Origin: Leptothoe kymatousa TAU-MAC 1615
GTDB taxonomy: Bacteria; Cyanobacteriota; Cyanobacteriia; Phormidesmidales; Phormidesmidaceae
NCBI RefSeq assembly: GCF_018739865.1
Contig: NZ_JADOER010000004.1
Location: 689,067 to 753,066 of the forward strand
Length of the DNA stretch: 64,000 nucleotides
Direction of reading: 5' to 3'
A program made the position numbers and the translations under genes. The notes below the pieces were generated by a model. That model made no database searches. It was not told the origin of the DNA and was given only the letters and a program-made list of their open reading frames with translations. Shown in pieces: positions 51,102 to 62,851 of the stretch. Each line of letters begins with the position of its first letter. Positions within the stretch are counted from its first letter, which is position 1.

Positions 51102-52703
51102 ATGCTAGGAGAGTTGTTTACTAAGGCCACTCAGGGCAGGTATAAGATCTTGCACTTAACCTGGTTTGCCTTTTTCCTGTCGTTTGTGGTGTGGTTTAAC
51201 TATCCACCATTCAAAACGACAATTGTTCAAGAATTTGGCTTGACCCCTGCTCAAGCCGGTACGATCGGTCTTTGTAACGTTGCCTTGACGGTGCCTGCAC
51301 GTATCATAATTGGTATGTTGTTAGACCGGTTTGGTCCTCGTTTAACCTATTCAGTATTGCTAATTTACGCAGCAATACCTTGTATTATCTTTGCCTCTGC
51401 GCAGAGCTTCAATCAGCTTGTGATTGGTCGCTTGCTCATGGGTATTGTGGGTGCAGGTTTTGTAATTGGTATCCGCATGACGGCGGAGTGGTTCCCCCCG
51501 AAGGAAGTGGGAACTGCGGAAGGTATTTACGGTGGTTGGGGTAACTTCGGTTCCGCTTTCTCCGCCTTCACCATGGTTATCTTTGGTGTTGCCCTAACCT
51601 TCTTGCCCGGTGCATTCAACTTCGGTGAGCCCCAAACTTTCAAAATTCTCTTCTTCCCTGCTTTTGATACAGCAGTGCTGAACTGGAGAATGGCCATTGC
51701 CGGTAGTGGTATTGTTGCTGCCCTTTACGGTGCTTTCTACTACTTCAACGTAACAGATACACCCCCTGGTAAGGTTTACAGTCGACCCAAGAGTACTCGC
51801 GGTCTAGAAGTTACCACTAAGCGCGACTTCTGGTTCCTGATGCTGATGAATGTGCCTCTAACTGGCATTTTGATGGTGTTGGCTTGGCGTTTGAAGCGGG
51901 TACAGTTTCTGTCCACTGGGGCAATGTATCTTGCCTTCCTGGTGTTGATTGGTCTGTATCTGTTCCAGGCATACAACTGTTGGAGTGTTAACAAAGATCT
52001 GTTATCAGGTCGGAAGGTTTATTCCGCAGAAGACCGTTATCGTTTCAAGCAGGTTGCGATTCTTGAGCTTACCTACATTGTAAACTTTGGTTCCGAGCTG
52101 GCTGTAGTAACCATTCTGCCCGCCTTCTTCGAAGGTACGTTTGGCTTAGATAAGGCAACGGCAGGTATCATCGCGTCCAGCTACGCGTTTATGAACCTGA
52201 TGTCTCGTCCTGGTGGCGGTATCATCTCTGACAAGATGGGTAGCCGTAAGTGGACCATGGTGGTTCTGACTGCCGGTATGGGTATTGGCTATCTATTAAT
52301 GAGTACTGTTAATAGCAGTTGGCCTCTACCGTTAGCCGTCATCTTGACCATGGCTTGTTCCTTCTTTGTACAGTCTTCTGAAGGTTCTACCTTTGCGATT
52401 GTGCCTTTAGTTAAGCGTCGCGTAACGGGTCAGATTGCTGGTAACGTCGGTGCCTACGGTAACGTTGGTGCGGTGGCTTACCTAACAACTCGCCTATTGC
52501 TAGTGGACGTAGCTACCTCATCAGCAGGTGGCGGCGATCCAAACATGGCTTGGGTTAACGCTAGTTTCTTCCAAGTATTAGGAATAGCGGGTCTGGTGGT
52601 AGCCTTTATCTGCATCTTCTTCTTGGATGAGCCCAAGGGTTCCTTCGCTGAAGCCCATGAAGGAGAGGATGTTACTGTTGCCGATCCCTCCTACGCTGGC
52701 TAG
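51102..52703 (+). CDS. nrtP: Nitrate/nitrite MFS transporter NrtP
   Basis: 533 residues, 12 predicted membrane helices, of the nitrate/nitrite porter branch of the major facilitator superfamily. The N-terminal region LHLTWFAFFLSFVVWFNYPPF and the nitrate-signature helices RLLMGIVGAGFVIGIRMTAEWFPPKEVGTAEGIYGGWGNFG and SRPGGGIISDKMGSRKWTM (TM5 and TM11 type) are well conserved. This single-protein system replaces the ABC-type NrtABCD found in many freshwater cyanobacteria. It brings in nitrate and nitrite for NarB and NirA, whose genes flank it. Confidence 0.93.
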   Translation: MLGELFTKATQGRYKILHLTWFAFFLSFVVWFNYPPFKTTIVQEFGLTPAQAGTIGLCNVALTVPARIIIGMLLDRFGPRLTYSVLLIYAAIPCIIFASAQSFNQLVIGRLLMGIVGAGFVIGIRMTAEWFPPKEVGTAEGIYGGWGNFGSAFSAFTMVIFGVALTFLPGAFNFGEPQTFKILFFPAFDTAVLNWRMAIAGSGIVAALYGAFYYFNVTDTPPGKVYSRPKSTRGLEVTTKRDFWFLMLMNVPLTGILMVLAWRLKRVQFLSTGAMYLAFLVLIGLYLFQAYNCWSVNKDLLSGRKVYSAEDRYRFKQVAILELTYIVNFGSELAVVTILPAFFEGTFGLDKATAGIIASSYAFMNLMSRPGGGIISDKMGSRKWTMVVLTAGMGIGYLLMSTVNSSWPLPLAVILTMACSFFVQSSEGSTFAIVPLVKRRVTGQIAGNVGAYGNVGAVAYLTTRLLLVDVATSSAGGGDPNMAWVNASFFQVLGIAGLVVAFICIFFLDEPKGSFAEAHEGEDVTVADPSYAG

Positions 52704-52782
52704 ATATTGATTGGTCATTGACCGATTAAATGTCATCAACTCAACAGATTTGGGGGGCCATACGCGCTCCCCTTTTCTGTCT

Positions 52783-52871
52783 AAGGGCTTGTTAAAAATA
52801 AAAAACATGGCCCTGCTCCTTGAAGCCATTGATTTACAAGCCTTTCAGGACTGGCCGTGCAGTAGTATTTC
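52783..52871 (-). repeat. Dispersed 88-bp palindromic repeat, copy D
   Basis: On the plus strand AAGGGCTTGTTAAAAATAA, CATGGCCCTG, TACAAGCCTTTCAGG, ending AGTAGTATTTC. It lies between nrtP and narB. The palindrome is less perfect than in copies A and B. Confidence 0.83.
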
Positions 52872-53114
52872 TAACTGAGCCGAAGGAAAGAGTTTATAAA
52901 GTTTACCCATTGATCTTGAGTTATTGGTCCATTGTCTTTATAGGATCAGAAAAGAGTCTCCCAAGGCTGTGACAAAGTGGAATAGCTTCGCTACAGTAAA
53001 AAGGTGAAATGAGTACAAATACTCATGAATGCCTGTCGCGCAGTAGATATATCAGTAATTTAATTACTTCAACTTTTATAAGGCCTATTTTTTTGTGGAT
53101 GGAGGATGCAATCT

Positions 53115-55349
53115 ATGACCGATACATCAAAAACACTTTGTCCTTACTGTGGTGTTGGATGTGGTCTGGAGGTCCTGCCCCCTGCTCGTCCGGGGCGTCC
53201 GGTAAATCGAGATGAGCATGGTAATCCGGTGTGGCAGGCTCGGGGCGATCGCAACCACCCATCGAGCAAGGGTCAGGTTTGCATTAAAGGCGGCACCGTT
53301 GGCGACTCATTAGATCGCAGTCGTTTGCTCTATCCCATGATGCGAGAATCTCTCGACCAGCCCCTGCGGCGAGTGTCCTGGGAAGATGCCCTCAGTCGCA
53401 TCACCTACGAGATGCGTAAAACCCTAGAAGAAAAAGGGCCAGAAGGTATTGCCATGTATGGCTCTGGTCAGTTTCAAACCGAAGACTATTACACCGCCCA
53501 GAAGCTATTAAAAGGTTGTTTGGGCACCAATAACTTTGATGCCAACTCCCGGCTGTGCATGTCGTCAGCGGTGGCGGGCTACATCCAAAGCTTTGGTTCC
53601 GACGGTCCCCCCTGTTGCTACGACGACCTAGAACAAACCGACTGTGCCTTTCTCATTGGTACCAATACCGCCGATTGTCATCCCATCGTGTTCAATCGGC
53701 TGAAAAAGTATCACAAAAAGAATCGCAAGGTAAAAATGATTGTGGTGGATCCCCGCTACACCGATACCGCCAAAGCGGCCGACTTGCATCTGGCCATTAA
53801 GCCCGGCACCGACATTGCCCTGCTCAACGGGATCGCCCACTTATTGTTGCGCCACGGGTGGATTGATCCCGGCTTTATCGATTCTTGCACCGATGGCTTT
53901 AGCGACTATGCCCAGGTGGTCAAAAGCTATCCCCCCGAGCGGGTGACAGAAATCTGTGGGATCACCTTGAGCGAGCTCACCAAAGCTGCGGCCTGGTGGG
54001 GCAAATCCGAGCGGGTGCTGTCCATGTGGTCCATGGGCGTGAACCAGTCCACGGAAGGAACGGCCAAGTGTCGCACCATCATTAACCTGCATTTAATGAC
54101 CGGCAACATCGGCAAGCCCGGTGCCGGTCCCTTTTCCTTGACCGGCCAGCCCAACGCCATGGGTGGCCGCGAGGCCGGTGGGTTGGCCCACATTTTGCCA
54201 GGGTATAGGCTGGTGAAAAATCCAGAGCACCGTCAGACCGTCGAAAAGGTATGGCAGGTACCCGAAAAGAGTATTTCCCCGGTGCCAGGTTTAGCCGCCT
54301 GGGATATGATGCTGGCCCTTGAGCGAGGGGATCTCGGCGTATTTTGGGTGGCGGCAACAAACCCGGCGGTGAGTATGCCAGATATTAAGCGCACCCAGGA
54401 TGCCCTGCGAAAATCGCCCTTTACCATTTGTCAGGATGCATACTACCCAACTGAAACAGCGGCCTTTGCCCATGTAGTATTACCTGCCACCCAGTGGGGG
54501 GAGAAAACCGGGGTAATGACAAATTCTGAGCGGGTGGTGACCTACTGCCCTGCGTTTCGTAACCCGGTGGGTGAAGCCCGGGCCGATTGGGAGATTTTTG
54601 CCGAAGTTGGGCGGCGGCTGGGCTTTGAAAAACAATTTGCCCAGCGCACGTCGGCAGAAGTCTACGATGAGTTTATTTCCCTAACCGCCGGGCAACTGTG
54701 CGATGCCACGGGGCTGAGCCATGAACGGTTGGCAAAGGGGCCGATTCAGTGGCCTTGCCCAGCAGGGGAATCCGACGCCATTGCCCATGGCAAGCACGAC
54801 AAGCGACTTTATACCGACTATCGCTTTGCCACACCCAATGGCCGGGCTAAATTCTGTGCGTTTCACATTAAGGGGTTGGCTGAACCCCCGGATGAGAATT
54901 TCCCATTCGTTTTAACCACGGGGCGTTTGTACGGGCACTGGCATACCCAGAGCCGTACGGGGCGGATCGAGCGAATTGTGAAAAAATATCCCGAGCCGTT
55001 GCTCGAAGTGAATCCCAAGGATGCCCAGCTGTTGGAGGTGCAGTCGGGGGACTGGGTGGAGGTGCGATCGCCCCGCAGTTTTGCCCAGATCAAGGTACTG
55101 GTAACCCAAAATATTACCCGTGGCACGGTGTTTATGCCCATGCACTGGGGATTTCTTTGGGGGGACAACATGGAGGTGAACGCCTTGACCCACCCAGAGG
55201 TCTGTCCGATTTCGTTGGAGCCGGAGCTAAAGGCCTGTGCGGTGCAGGTCACACCCATTGCCGCCCCCCAATCCGATGACGAAGCCACCGTGAAAACTCG
55301 ATTTGAAGCGGTGCAAAAATTGGCAATGCGCGTTGAGGTGACGGTTTAG
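53115..55349 (+). CDS. narB: Assimilatory ferredoxin-nitrate reductase
   Basis: Reduces nitrate to nitrite using ferredoxin, bis-MGD molybdenum cofactor and one [4Fe-4S] cluster. 744 residues from ATG 53115, preferred over ATG 53106 because GGAGG at 53101-53105 is 9 bases upstream of it but directly adjoins the other. The cluster ligands are in [13 protein letters not shown] and KGQVCIKGG. The molybdopterin domains run to a C-terminal MopB-binding domain from about residue 610 ([18 protein letters not shown]). The length fits cyanobacterial NarB. Last gene of the nitrate cluster; convergent with the RTX gene. Confidence 0.94.
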   Translation: MTDTSKTLCPYCGVGCGLEVLPPARPGRPVNRDEHGNPVWQARGDRNHPSSKGQVCIKGGTVGDSLDRSRLLYPMMRESLDQPLRRVSWEDALSRITYEMRKTLEEKGPEGIAMYGSGQFQTEDYYTAQKLLKGCLGTNNFDANSRLCMSSAVAGYIQSFGSDGPPCCYDDLEQTDCAFLIGTNTADCHPIVFNRLKKYHKKNRKVKMIVVDPRYTDTAKAADLHLAIKPGTDIALLNGIAHLLLRHGWIDPGFIDSCTDGFSDYAQVVKSYPPERVTEICGITLSELTKAAAWWGKSERVLSMWSMGVNQSTEGTAKCRTIINLHLMTGNIGKPGAGPFSLTGQPNAMGGREAGGLAHILPGYRLVKNPEHRQTVEKVWQVPEKSISPVPGLAAWDMMLALERGDLGVFWVAATNPAVSMPDIKRTQDALRKSPFTICQDAYYPTETAAFAHVVLPATQWGEKTGVMTNSERVVTYCPAFRNPVGEARADWEIFAEVGRRLGFEKQFAQRTSAEVYDEFISLTAGQLCDATGLSHERLAKGPIQWPCPAGESDAIAHGKHDKRLYTDYRFATPNGRAKFCAFHIKGLAEPPDENFPFVLTTGRLYGHWHTQSRTGRIERIVKKYPEPLLEVNPKDAQLLEVQSGDWVEVRSPRSFAQIKVLVTQNITRGTVFMPMHWGFLWGDNMEVNALTHPEVCPISLEPELKACAVQVTPIAAPQSDDEATVKTRFEAVQKLAMRVEVTV

Positions 55350-55415
55350 CGATCGCTGCTGAGCCTTGGCATAGATGGGGCAATCCCTGTTTCTATGGCC
55401 GGTGTAGGGTCTTGT

Positions 55416-55952
55416 TTACTCCGTTGGCTCAGCGGCGTTGACAAGCTCAATGCATTTTGTTTCCGTGCGGATGTAGCGAATGCCTGCCATGCGAATAATG
55501 GGTCTATCCTGGTAAATCACCAGTAATCCCTTCTCCGGATGGCGGACAATCCGAATTTCGTCGGCGTTGATCTGCTTTAGCCACAGGGTATTGATGCCGG
55601 ATTCATCGTCAATGATGTCAAAGCCATCCCCAGGGGAATAGATATACAGGTCGTTGCCCGGTCCGCCCTTGAGGATGTCGTCACCGGGGCCGCCGATGAG
55701 GGTGTCATGGCCTTCGCCACCAAATAGCCGATCGTTGCCCGCCCCACCCTGGAGATAGTCATTGCCCGCTTCACCAAACAGAAAGCTAGCGCCATCGCCG
55801 CCGTCGATGACATCATTTCCCTGGCCACCGTGGATGATGTTGTTGCCGCCGTTGCCGTATAGAACATCATCTCCGTCGAAGCCAAAGATAATGTCGTTGC
55901 CTTCAGTTCCTTTGATGATGTCATCGCCGAGGCTGCCAAAGATTTTAGACAT
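55416..55952 (-). CDS. RTX-type calcium-binding protein
   Basis: 178 residues. Residues 1-110 are about ten nonapeptide RTX repeats (GGxGxDxLx, for example GDDVLYGNGGN and GGAGNDRLFGGEGHD), which form a Ca2+-binding beta-roll and are usually on secreted proteins. The C-terminal 65 residues (LYIYSPGDGFDIIDDES...GLLVIYQDRPIIRM) resemble the end of haemolysin-type repeat domains. No catalytic domain. It would probably be exported by a type I system; none is encoded nearby. Confidence 0.88.
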   Translation of the reverse strand: MSKIFGSLGDDIIKGTEGNDIIFGFDGDDVLYGNGGNNIIHGGQGNDVIDGGDGASFLFGEAGNDYLQGGAGNDRLFGGEGHDTLIGGPGDDILKGGPGNDLYIYSPGDGFDIIDDESGINTLWLKQINADEIRIVRHPEKGLLVIYQDRPIIRMAGIRYIRTETKCIELVNAAEPTE

Positions 55953-56153
55953 CGGATTGCTACCAATAGGGGCTTAAAACACGGGGTTAGATGCTTGACT
56001 AGACAGGTCATTGTTGATTGGTAAGGTGCCAATCAATGAATGCTATTAATGATGGCAGTGTTTTGTCTGGAAAACTTAGGGTGGCAGGTTCTCTCCGCAC
56101 GATAGCCCAGCGAATTGGGCAATATCCCTGAGCGGAAAGGCGGACATGGCTGG

Positions 56154-56906
56154 CTATGTCTCTATCCCTAAAAACTGATTGATTGTTGTTGCGATCGCAT
56201 GGTCATTGTTTAACGAGCCCAACTGGATAACGTTGTCAGAGTGCAGAATTATTTTGGTCGAGTAATTGGTTTTGCCTTTGTTGTCGGTACGTTCCTTGAC
56301 GGTTATTGTGTTGATTTCATCGAGCTTCTCTTCCCTTATGGTGGCTTGGCGGAGAATATTTTGACGGGTCAGAGATAGTTTTCCTGATTCTTTGTCGAAG
56401 GTACAGGTTTTTATTTGTTTAGTTAATAGATCGGCGATGCCTATGGCGCTGAAGAGACCGCCGATGCCAAAGGTGGTCCAACGGTCGTCTTGTTTGATAT
56501 TGAGGGAGGAGGCTTGGGGATTGTGGATAAACTCGTTGATGCGTGCAACCTTTGCCCGCTTAGCGTTGACGCCATCGGATGTGGATAACTCGGTTAGGGG
56601 AATGGTTTTTCGATCGGTGGTTAGGGCAATGCGGTAGGTATCCCCGTTAACAGTTTCTACTTTGGCCCCTTTTAAGGATTTAAGGGTGGTGGTCTGTTTG
56701 TCGAGTAGGCTGATGGTTGTGCGTTGGCAGGCGATGTCATTGGGGCCGGTGCGATCGCAATGCAGTTTGGTTAGATGGCCGGAGCAAAGGATCAATATCC
56801 CGATGAGGGCAGCGGCAATGGCGGCGAACTGTCGTTTGGATAGGCCGAATGCGTATTCTGTGGCTTCGAGTTTTAGTCGGGTAGATGTGTGTTCTGTGAT
56901 GTGCAT
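56154..56906 (-). CDS. Membrane protein of unknown function (250 aa)
   Basis: 250 residues. Two hydrophobic segments, at about 28-44 (FAAIAAALIGILILCSG) and about 146-162 (FGIGGLFSAIGIADLL), flank a 100-residue polar domain. The C-terminal part is beta-rich and polar (LSLTRQNIL...ITVKERTDNKGKTNYSTKIILHSD) and resembles a PH-like domain. No named family recognised. A MITE starts 26 bases upstream of its start codon, so the promoter may have been altered by that insertion. Confidence 0.7.
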   Translation of the reverse strand: MHITEHTSTRLKLEATEYAFGLSKRQFAAIAAALIGILILCSGHLTKLHCDRTGPNDIACQRTTISLLDKQTTTLKSLKGAKVETVNGDTYRIALTTDRKTIPLTELSTSDGVNAKRAKVARINEFIHNPQASSLNIKQDDRWTTFGIGGLFSAIGIADLLTKQIKTCTFDKESGKLSLTRQNILRQATIREEKLDEINTITVKERTDNKGKTNYSTKIILHSDNVIQLGSLNNDHAIATTINQFLGIET

Positions 56907-56931
56907 CTATTTTTGCGTGGGGGCATAAATA

Positions 56932-57133
56932 GGGCTTGCTGAATAACTCAAAAAGACTGGTATATGGTTGTTTTAGCTAACAAGATCGAAGTTAAGTGCA
57001 AGGTCATTTAACGAGTTTTCAAGGGTTTCAGCCGATTCACCCTTGCACCTACCTATCGAAACAGCCTGAAAAAGTAACGTATTTGCGTTGGTTCAGCTCC
57101 GAAAAAGACCGATTAGACTTTTTCAGCAAGCCC
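56932..57133. mobile_element. MITE, 202 bp, with 6-bp target-site duplication
   Basis: Terminal inverted repeats GGGCTTGCTGAA (56932-56943) and its complement (57122-57133), flanked on both sides by TAAATA (56926-56931 and 57134-57139). There is no transposase frame inside. The ends resemble those of cyanobacterial IS elements, so it is probably mobilised by a transposase elsewhere. Confidence 0.85.
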
Positions 57134-57247
57134 TAAATAGATCGTAGCGATGGGGACAAAGCGGCAACAAGTTCGGGTGTCACCCATGACAATGTTGCGA
57201 TAAGTGGTCTCTAATGGTCAGCATTCTGCTTTATTTGCTGGCCTTGG

Positions 57248-58621
57248 CTATGGGGTGGCTGACGGTCGTAGCTGCACTTGCTCGATGGGGATGCCTAGCT
57301 TTTGGGTTAGTTCGATGACGTTGGTGGTGAAGGTGGATAGGTCGCCTGAGGTGGTGGCGGCTCCGCTGGTGATGGTACCGATGGCGGTGCCCAGGATGAC
57401 TAGCTTTTTCAGATTGCGGCTGATACGGCCCTGATTGGGCTGATCTTCTTTTAGGTCGCGCTCCAGGTTATGGAGAACGTCGTTGGCGTCGTTTTTTTGG
57501 GTGGTGGGGAATGTTTGGGCCTGGTCGCGGAGGTCGGTGAGTAGACGGGTGATGTCTTCGGTGTTGGGACCGTAGTTATTGATGGTGCCGCCGCCTTGGT
57601 CGCCTTGGACGGTTTCGGCGAAGCCACCTGCGAATTGGGCACCGCGAAGGTCGTACTTGGGAATTTCAGTCATTGGGGGCCTCACTGATTGCAACTTGAT
57701 AATCTCCATCAAGTTTGTACTTTGTTCTCGGTAAGCGATAATCTCTCCCTCTTTAGCCTGCAATACATCACGATATCGCTGCTCCATCAGTGCCAACTTC
57801 GTTTCATAAAGCTCTTTAGCACTGCCCTCAATCGCTGTTTTATCAGCGTCTTTAGTCACTTCTAAACGAACAACAAAGGCTCCGTCTCGTTTCTTTTCGA
57901 TGGCTTGAATAGAGAGGTCTTGATCAGTGTATTGAGTGCGGAGATCTTGGAAAGATTGGAAGAAGGCTTGCCAGTCGATACCGTCTTTGAAAATCAGGTC
58001 TACTGTGTCTAACGCCTGCTGAAATAGAGCCGAAAACTCACCAGGCTTAAAGACACCTTCTCTGGGTCGGCGCTCTTCCTGACTGGTTTTAAGATATACA
58101 TAACTGCAAACAACATCGTCCAGAACCGTAGCACTATTGATATTCCAATCCTCTAGACATGCTGTTGTAAACACAGCCCTATAAAAGTTAGTGCCAAGGG
58201 CTTGAGCCCGACTTAAGTTCGCTCCGCGCAAATCAGCCTCACTCAAGTCAGCTCTTTGTAAATCAGTTTCAGCTAGGTCAGCCTTCCGTAGATCTGCCCC
58301 ACTCAAGTTAATATCACTCAGATTGAGTCCAACCAGCCTAGCCCCCCATAAGGAGGCTCCACCCAGATTAGCTGCAAACAAAAAAGCTTCTTGTAGATTG
58401 ACACCTCCTAAAGACGCTCTCTGTAAATTAGCACCAGGTAATTCGGCATAACTCAGATCAGCATGCTGTAAGTCAGCTTCACTAAGGTTAATTCCGGCCA
58501 AACTCATACCACTCAGATCAGCGTTAGCTAGGTCAGGTACAACATCAGAACGACTCTTTCTCCAATGATTCCAGACCTCTACCCCCTGCTTCAGCAGCTC
58601 CACATGCTCCGTATTCGCCAC
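57248..58621 (-). CDS. Pentapeptide-repeat protein with adaptor motif and hydrophobic C-terminus
   Basis: 457 residues. Residues about 27-155 are pentapeptide repeats (A(D/N)Lxx, for example ADLSGMSLAGINLSEADLQ). Then comes a ~100-residue region starting DWNINSATVLDDVVCSYVYL with KPGEFSALF, a coiled-coil-like part (ELYETKLALMEQRYRDVLQ), and the motif YDLRGAQFAGGFAETVQGDQ followed by GGGTINNYG. A helical tail contains the hydrophobic stretch LVILGTAIGTITSGAATTSG. The same order occurs in the larger gene 112 bases upstream. Function unknown; pentapeptide domains usually mediate protein contacts. Confidence 0.78.
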   Translation of the reverse strand: MANTEHVELLKQGVEVWNHWRKSRSDVVPDLANADLSGMSLAGINLSEADLQHADLSYAELPGANLQRASLGGVNLQEAFLFAANLGGASLWGARLVGLNLSDINLSGADLRKADLAETDLQRADLSEADLRGANLSRAQALGTNFYRAVFTTACLEDWNINSATVLDDVVCSYVYLKTSQEERRPREGVFKPGEFSALFQQALDTVDLIFKDGIDWQAFFQSFQDLRTQYTDQDLSIQAIEKKRDGAFVVRLEVTKDADKTAIEGSAKELYETKLALMEQRYRDVLQAKEGEIIAYREQSTNLMEIIKLQSVRPPMTEIPKYDLRGAQFAGGFAETVQGDQGGGTINNYGPNTEDITRLLTDLRDQAQTFPTTQKNDANDVLHNLERDLKEDQPNQGRISRNLKKLVILGTAIGTITSGAATTSGDLSTFTTNVIELTQKLGIPIEQVQLRPSATP

Positions 58622-58733
58622 CCCAGAAACCTCACCTCAACAACTCAGCCGACACCCCCGAAACTTTTCTCTTGCCTTCAACAACAATCCGAAAAATTTC
58701 CAACGCAGATCGCCCAGCCTCAATCAGCTTCGC

Positions 58734-60863
<2,130 letters not shown>

Positions 60864-61054
60864 GTTTTAGCTCCATACCCGCACACCTATTCAATGCATC
60901 AAGTCTAACCGTTCCTTTTCCCGATAGATTTTCAGTCATTTACCCAGCAATTCAACCAAAACCGCTGAAAGGTTTTATTTTCCTTCTGCTTATTACCTGC
61001 CAAATGTCCAACGCGGGCCGCTTTGCCCTACTCAACCGCGCCACCCGCGTCATA

Positions 61055-61639
61055 TCAGCTCCAAAATATGGTTTCTACAGGGAATAAAAAACCAGGTAAA
61101 ACAGTCTCTCCTGACAGTGTCTTTGGCTTATCCAAGCGTTCCACCGATTGATCCCCACGATAAATCTCCGCCCACCCAGCCTTAGGCACAATCAACCAAC
61201 CCAACCGGGCCCCATTCTCAACATATTCCCGCATCTTGCTTTGCAAAACACTGACCGCATCCGACTCAGACGCTAGTTCCAAAACAAAATCAGGACAAAT
61301 CGGCGCAAACCCCCGCCGCTGCTCCGGCGTCAGCGCATCCCAACGCCCCTTTGCAATCCAAGCCGTATCCGGCGACCGAATCGCCCCATTGGGTAACTGA
61401 AACCCCGAAGACGAATCAAACACCTTACCCAACCCAGTCTGCCGATTCCAAATAACAATATCCGCACTCGCTTCCGCATTACGGCTACCGCCTTCGCTGC
61501 CAGTGGGTGACATAACAATGATTTTCCCCTGAGCCGTCAGTTCCATGCGCAGCTCTGGATTTGCCTGGGTAAACTGCCCAAACTGCTCAGGGTTTACCCT
61601 AAGCTGGGCAGGTAAATTAATGGCCTGTGAAGTAACCAT
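61055..61639 (-). CDS. Uma2-family (DUF820) putative endonuclease
   Basis: 194 residues of the PD-(D/E)xK-like Uma2 family, highly expanded in cyanobacteria. Visible landmarks are RMELTAQGKIIVMSPTGSEGG near residue 30, IRSPDTAWIAKGRWDAL with the conserved Asp near 93, and PDFVLELASESDAVSVLQSKMREY, in which the E and K are candidate active-site residues. Nuclease activity is predicted from the fold; the target is unknown. Many Uma2 genes are associated with mobile DNA or defence, but no other such gene is here. Confidence 0.82.
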   Translation of the reverse strand: MVTSQAINLPAQLRVNPEQFGQFTQANPELRMELTAQGKIIVMSPTGSEGGSRNAEASADIVIWNRQTGLGKVFDSSSGFQLPNGAIRSPDTAWIAKGRWDALTPEQRRGFAPICPDFVLELASESDAVSVLQSKMREYVENGARLGWLIVPKAGWAEIYRGDQSVERLDKPKTLSGETVLPGFLFPVETIFWS

Positions 61640-61810
61640 AGCCGTGCGAAAAATTGCGCCATATCTGCCTCAAACATAGCACTGCTGAAAGCAAACCATC
61701 CATTGGGCACGTTGAGCTTGCTTAAGTCAAAGCAGGATACCCCCCTGTCCCTCCTGGGAGGGAGCCCCTCCTCCTGAGGGGGCGGGTTGGCCGTTAGCGC
61801 AAGCGTTCGA

Positions 61811-61850
61811 GACCCACCCCGCCTGCGGCACCCCTCCCAAGAGGGGAGAG
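61811..61850 (-). repeat. GC-rich REP-like repeat, copy 1
   Basis: On the minus strand it reads CTCTCCCCTCTTGGGAGGGG then TGCCGCAGGCGGGGTGGG. It resembles copy 2 at 62812. A second GC-rich hairpin-prone stretch (CCTCCTGGGAGG and CCTCCTCCTGAGG) lies at 61740-61785. Confidence 0.6.
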
Positions 61851-61892
61851 ATCGGCACATTACTCCAAATTTGGTGCGTTAATAACGGCACC

Positions 61893-62675
61893 CTACAAAA
61901 TCTGGGATAGGAATTTCTGAGAGCGCTCTTCCTTCGGATTATTAAAGAACTCATCCGGCGTATTCTCCTCTACCAGCACTCCACCATCCATCAACACCAC
62001 CCGGTCCGCCACCTCACGGGCAAACCCCACCTCGTGGGTCACACATACCATCGTCATGCCCGTATCCGCCAGACCCCGCATCACGTCTAGCACCTCCCGC
62101 ACCATCTCAGGGTCCAGTGCCGACGTAGGCTCATCAAATAACATTATCTTCGGCTGCATCGCTAGCGATCGCGCAATGGCCACCCGCTGCTGCTGACCAC
62201 CGGACAGCTGCCCCGGAAACTTATTGGCCTGCTCCGCAATACCCACTCGCTTTAGTAGCTGCATGGCGGTTTCTTCCGCATCACGCTTCTTCTGCTTGCG
62301 CACCCAAATGGGCGCCAGGGTGACATTCTGCAACACCGTCAGGTGGGGAAACAAATTAAACTGCTGGAACACCATGCCCACTTCCCGACGAATCTCTTCG
62401 ATGTTCTTGAGGTCGTGGGAAATCTCGATGCCATCAATGACGATGCTGCCCTTTTGGTAGGGCTCCAGCGCATTAAACGTGCGAATAAAGGTGGACTTAC
62501 CCGAACCCGAAGGCCCCATCACCACCACCACTTCGCCTTTGTACACATTCAGGCTGACGCCCTTGAGCACATTGAAGCCATTGTCGTACCACTTTTCCAC
62601 ATCGGTGGCGACGATGACGGCTTCACTACCGACAGAGCTGGACTGATTGGCTACGGACATATCCACTTGAGTCAT
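61893..62675 (-). CDS. Polar amino-acid ABC transporter ATP-binding protein
   Basis: 260 residues. Walker [11 protein letters not shown]-loop [13 protein letters not shown], signature [15 protein letters not shown], Walker [17 protein letters not shown]-loop [14 protein letters not shown]. It matches GlnQ/BztD/AapP-type ATPases for polar or general L-amino acids, as in the cyanobacterial NatFGH-BgtA uptake system. It follows the permease gene on the same strand by 176 bases. The substrate range (glutamine, acidic or neutral amino acids) cannot be told from sequence. Confidence 0.88.
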   Translation of the reverse strand: MTQVDMSVANQSSSVGSEAVIVATDVEKWYDNGFNVLKGVSLNVYKGEVVVVMGPSGSGKSTFIRTFNALEPYQKGSIVIDGIEISHDLKNIEEIRREVGMVFQQFNLFPHLTVLQNVTLAPIWVRKQKKRDAEETAMQLLKRVGIAEQANKFPGQLSGGQQQRVAIARSLAMQPKIMLFDEPTSALDPEMVREVLDVMRGLADTGMTMVCVTHEVGFAREVADRVVLMDGGVLVEENTPDEFFNNPKEERSQKFLSQIL

Positions 62676-62811
62676 GGTTCAGGTTCCTAATGGTGGGGCA
62701 GACCCCAGGACTATTTTGGCATTGACTACCCGTGGGAATGTAATTGACGACACGGGATTTAACATCGGACAAAAGTAATAATTAATCGAGCAACGGATTT
62801 TCCTCAGGAAG

Positions 62812-62851
62812 CTCTCCCCCTCGTAGGGGGAGATGCCGCATGCAGAGGGGG
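62812..62851 (+). repeat. GC-rich REP-like repeat, copy 2
   Basis: CTCTCCCCCTCGTAGGGGGA followed by GATGCCGCATGCAGAGGGGG. It shares the CTCTCCCC hairpin, (A/G)TGCCGCANGC core and G-run with copy 1. It ends one base before the stop codon of the permease gene and may function as its terminator. Confidence 0.6.

Noticed and set aside
61740..61785. GC-rich stretch considered as a CRISPR or attachment site
   Set aside because: No regular repeat-spacer periodicity and no integrase gene nearby; better explained by REP-like hairpins.
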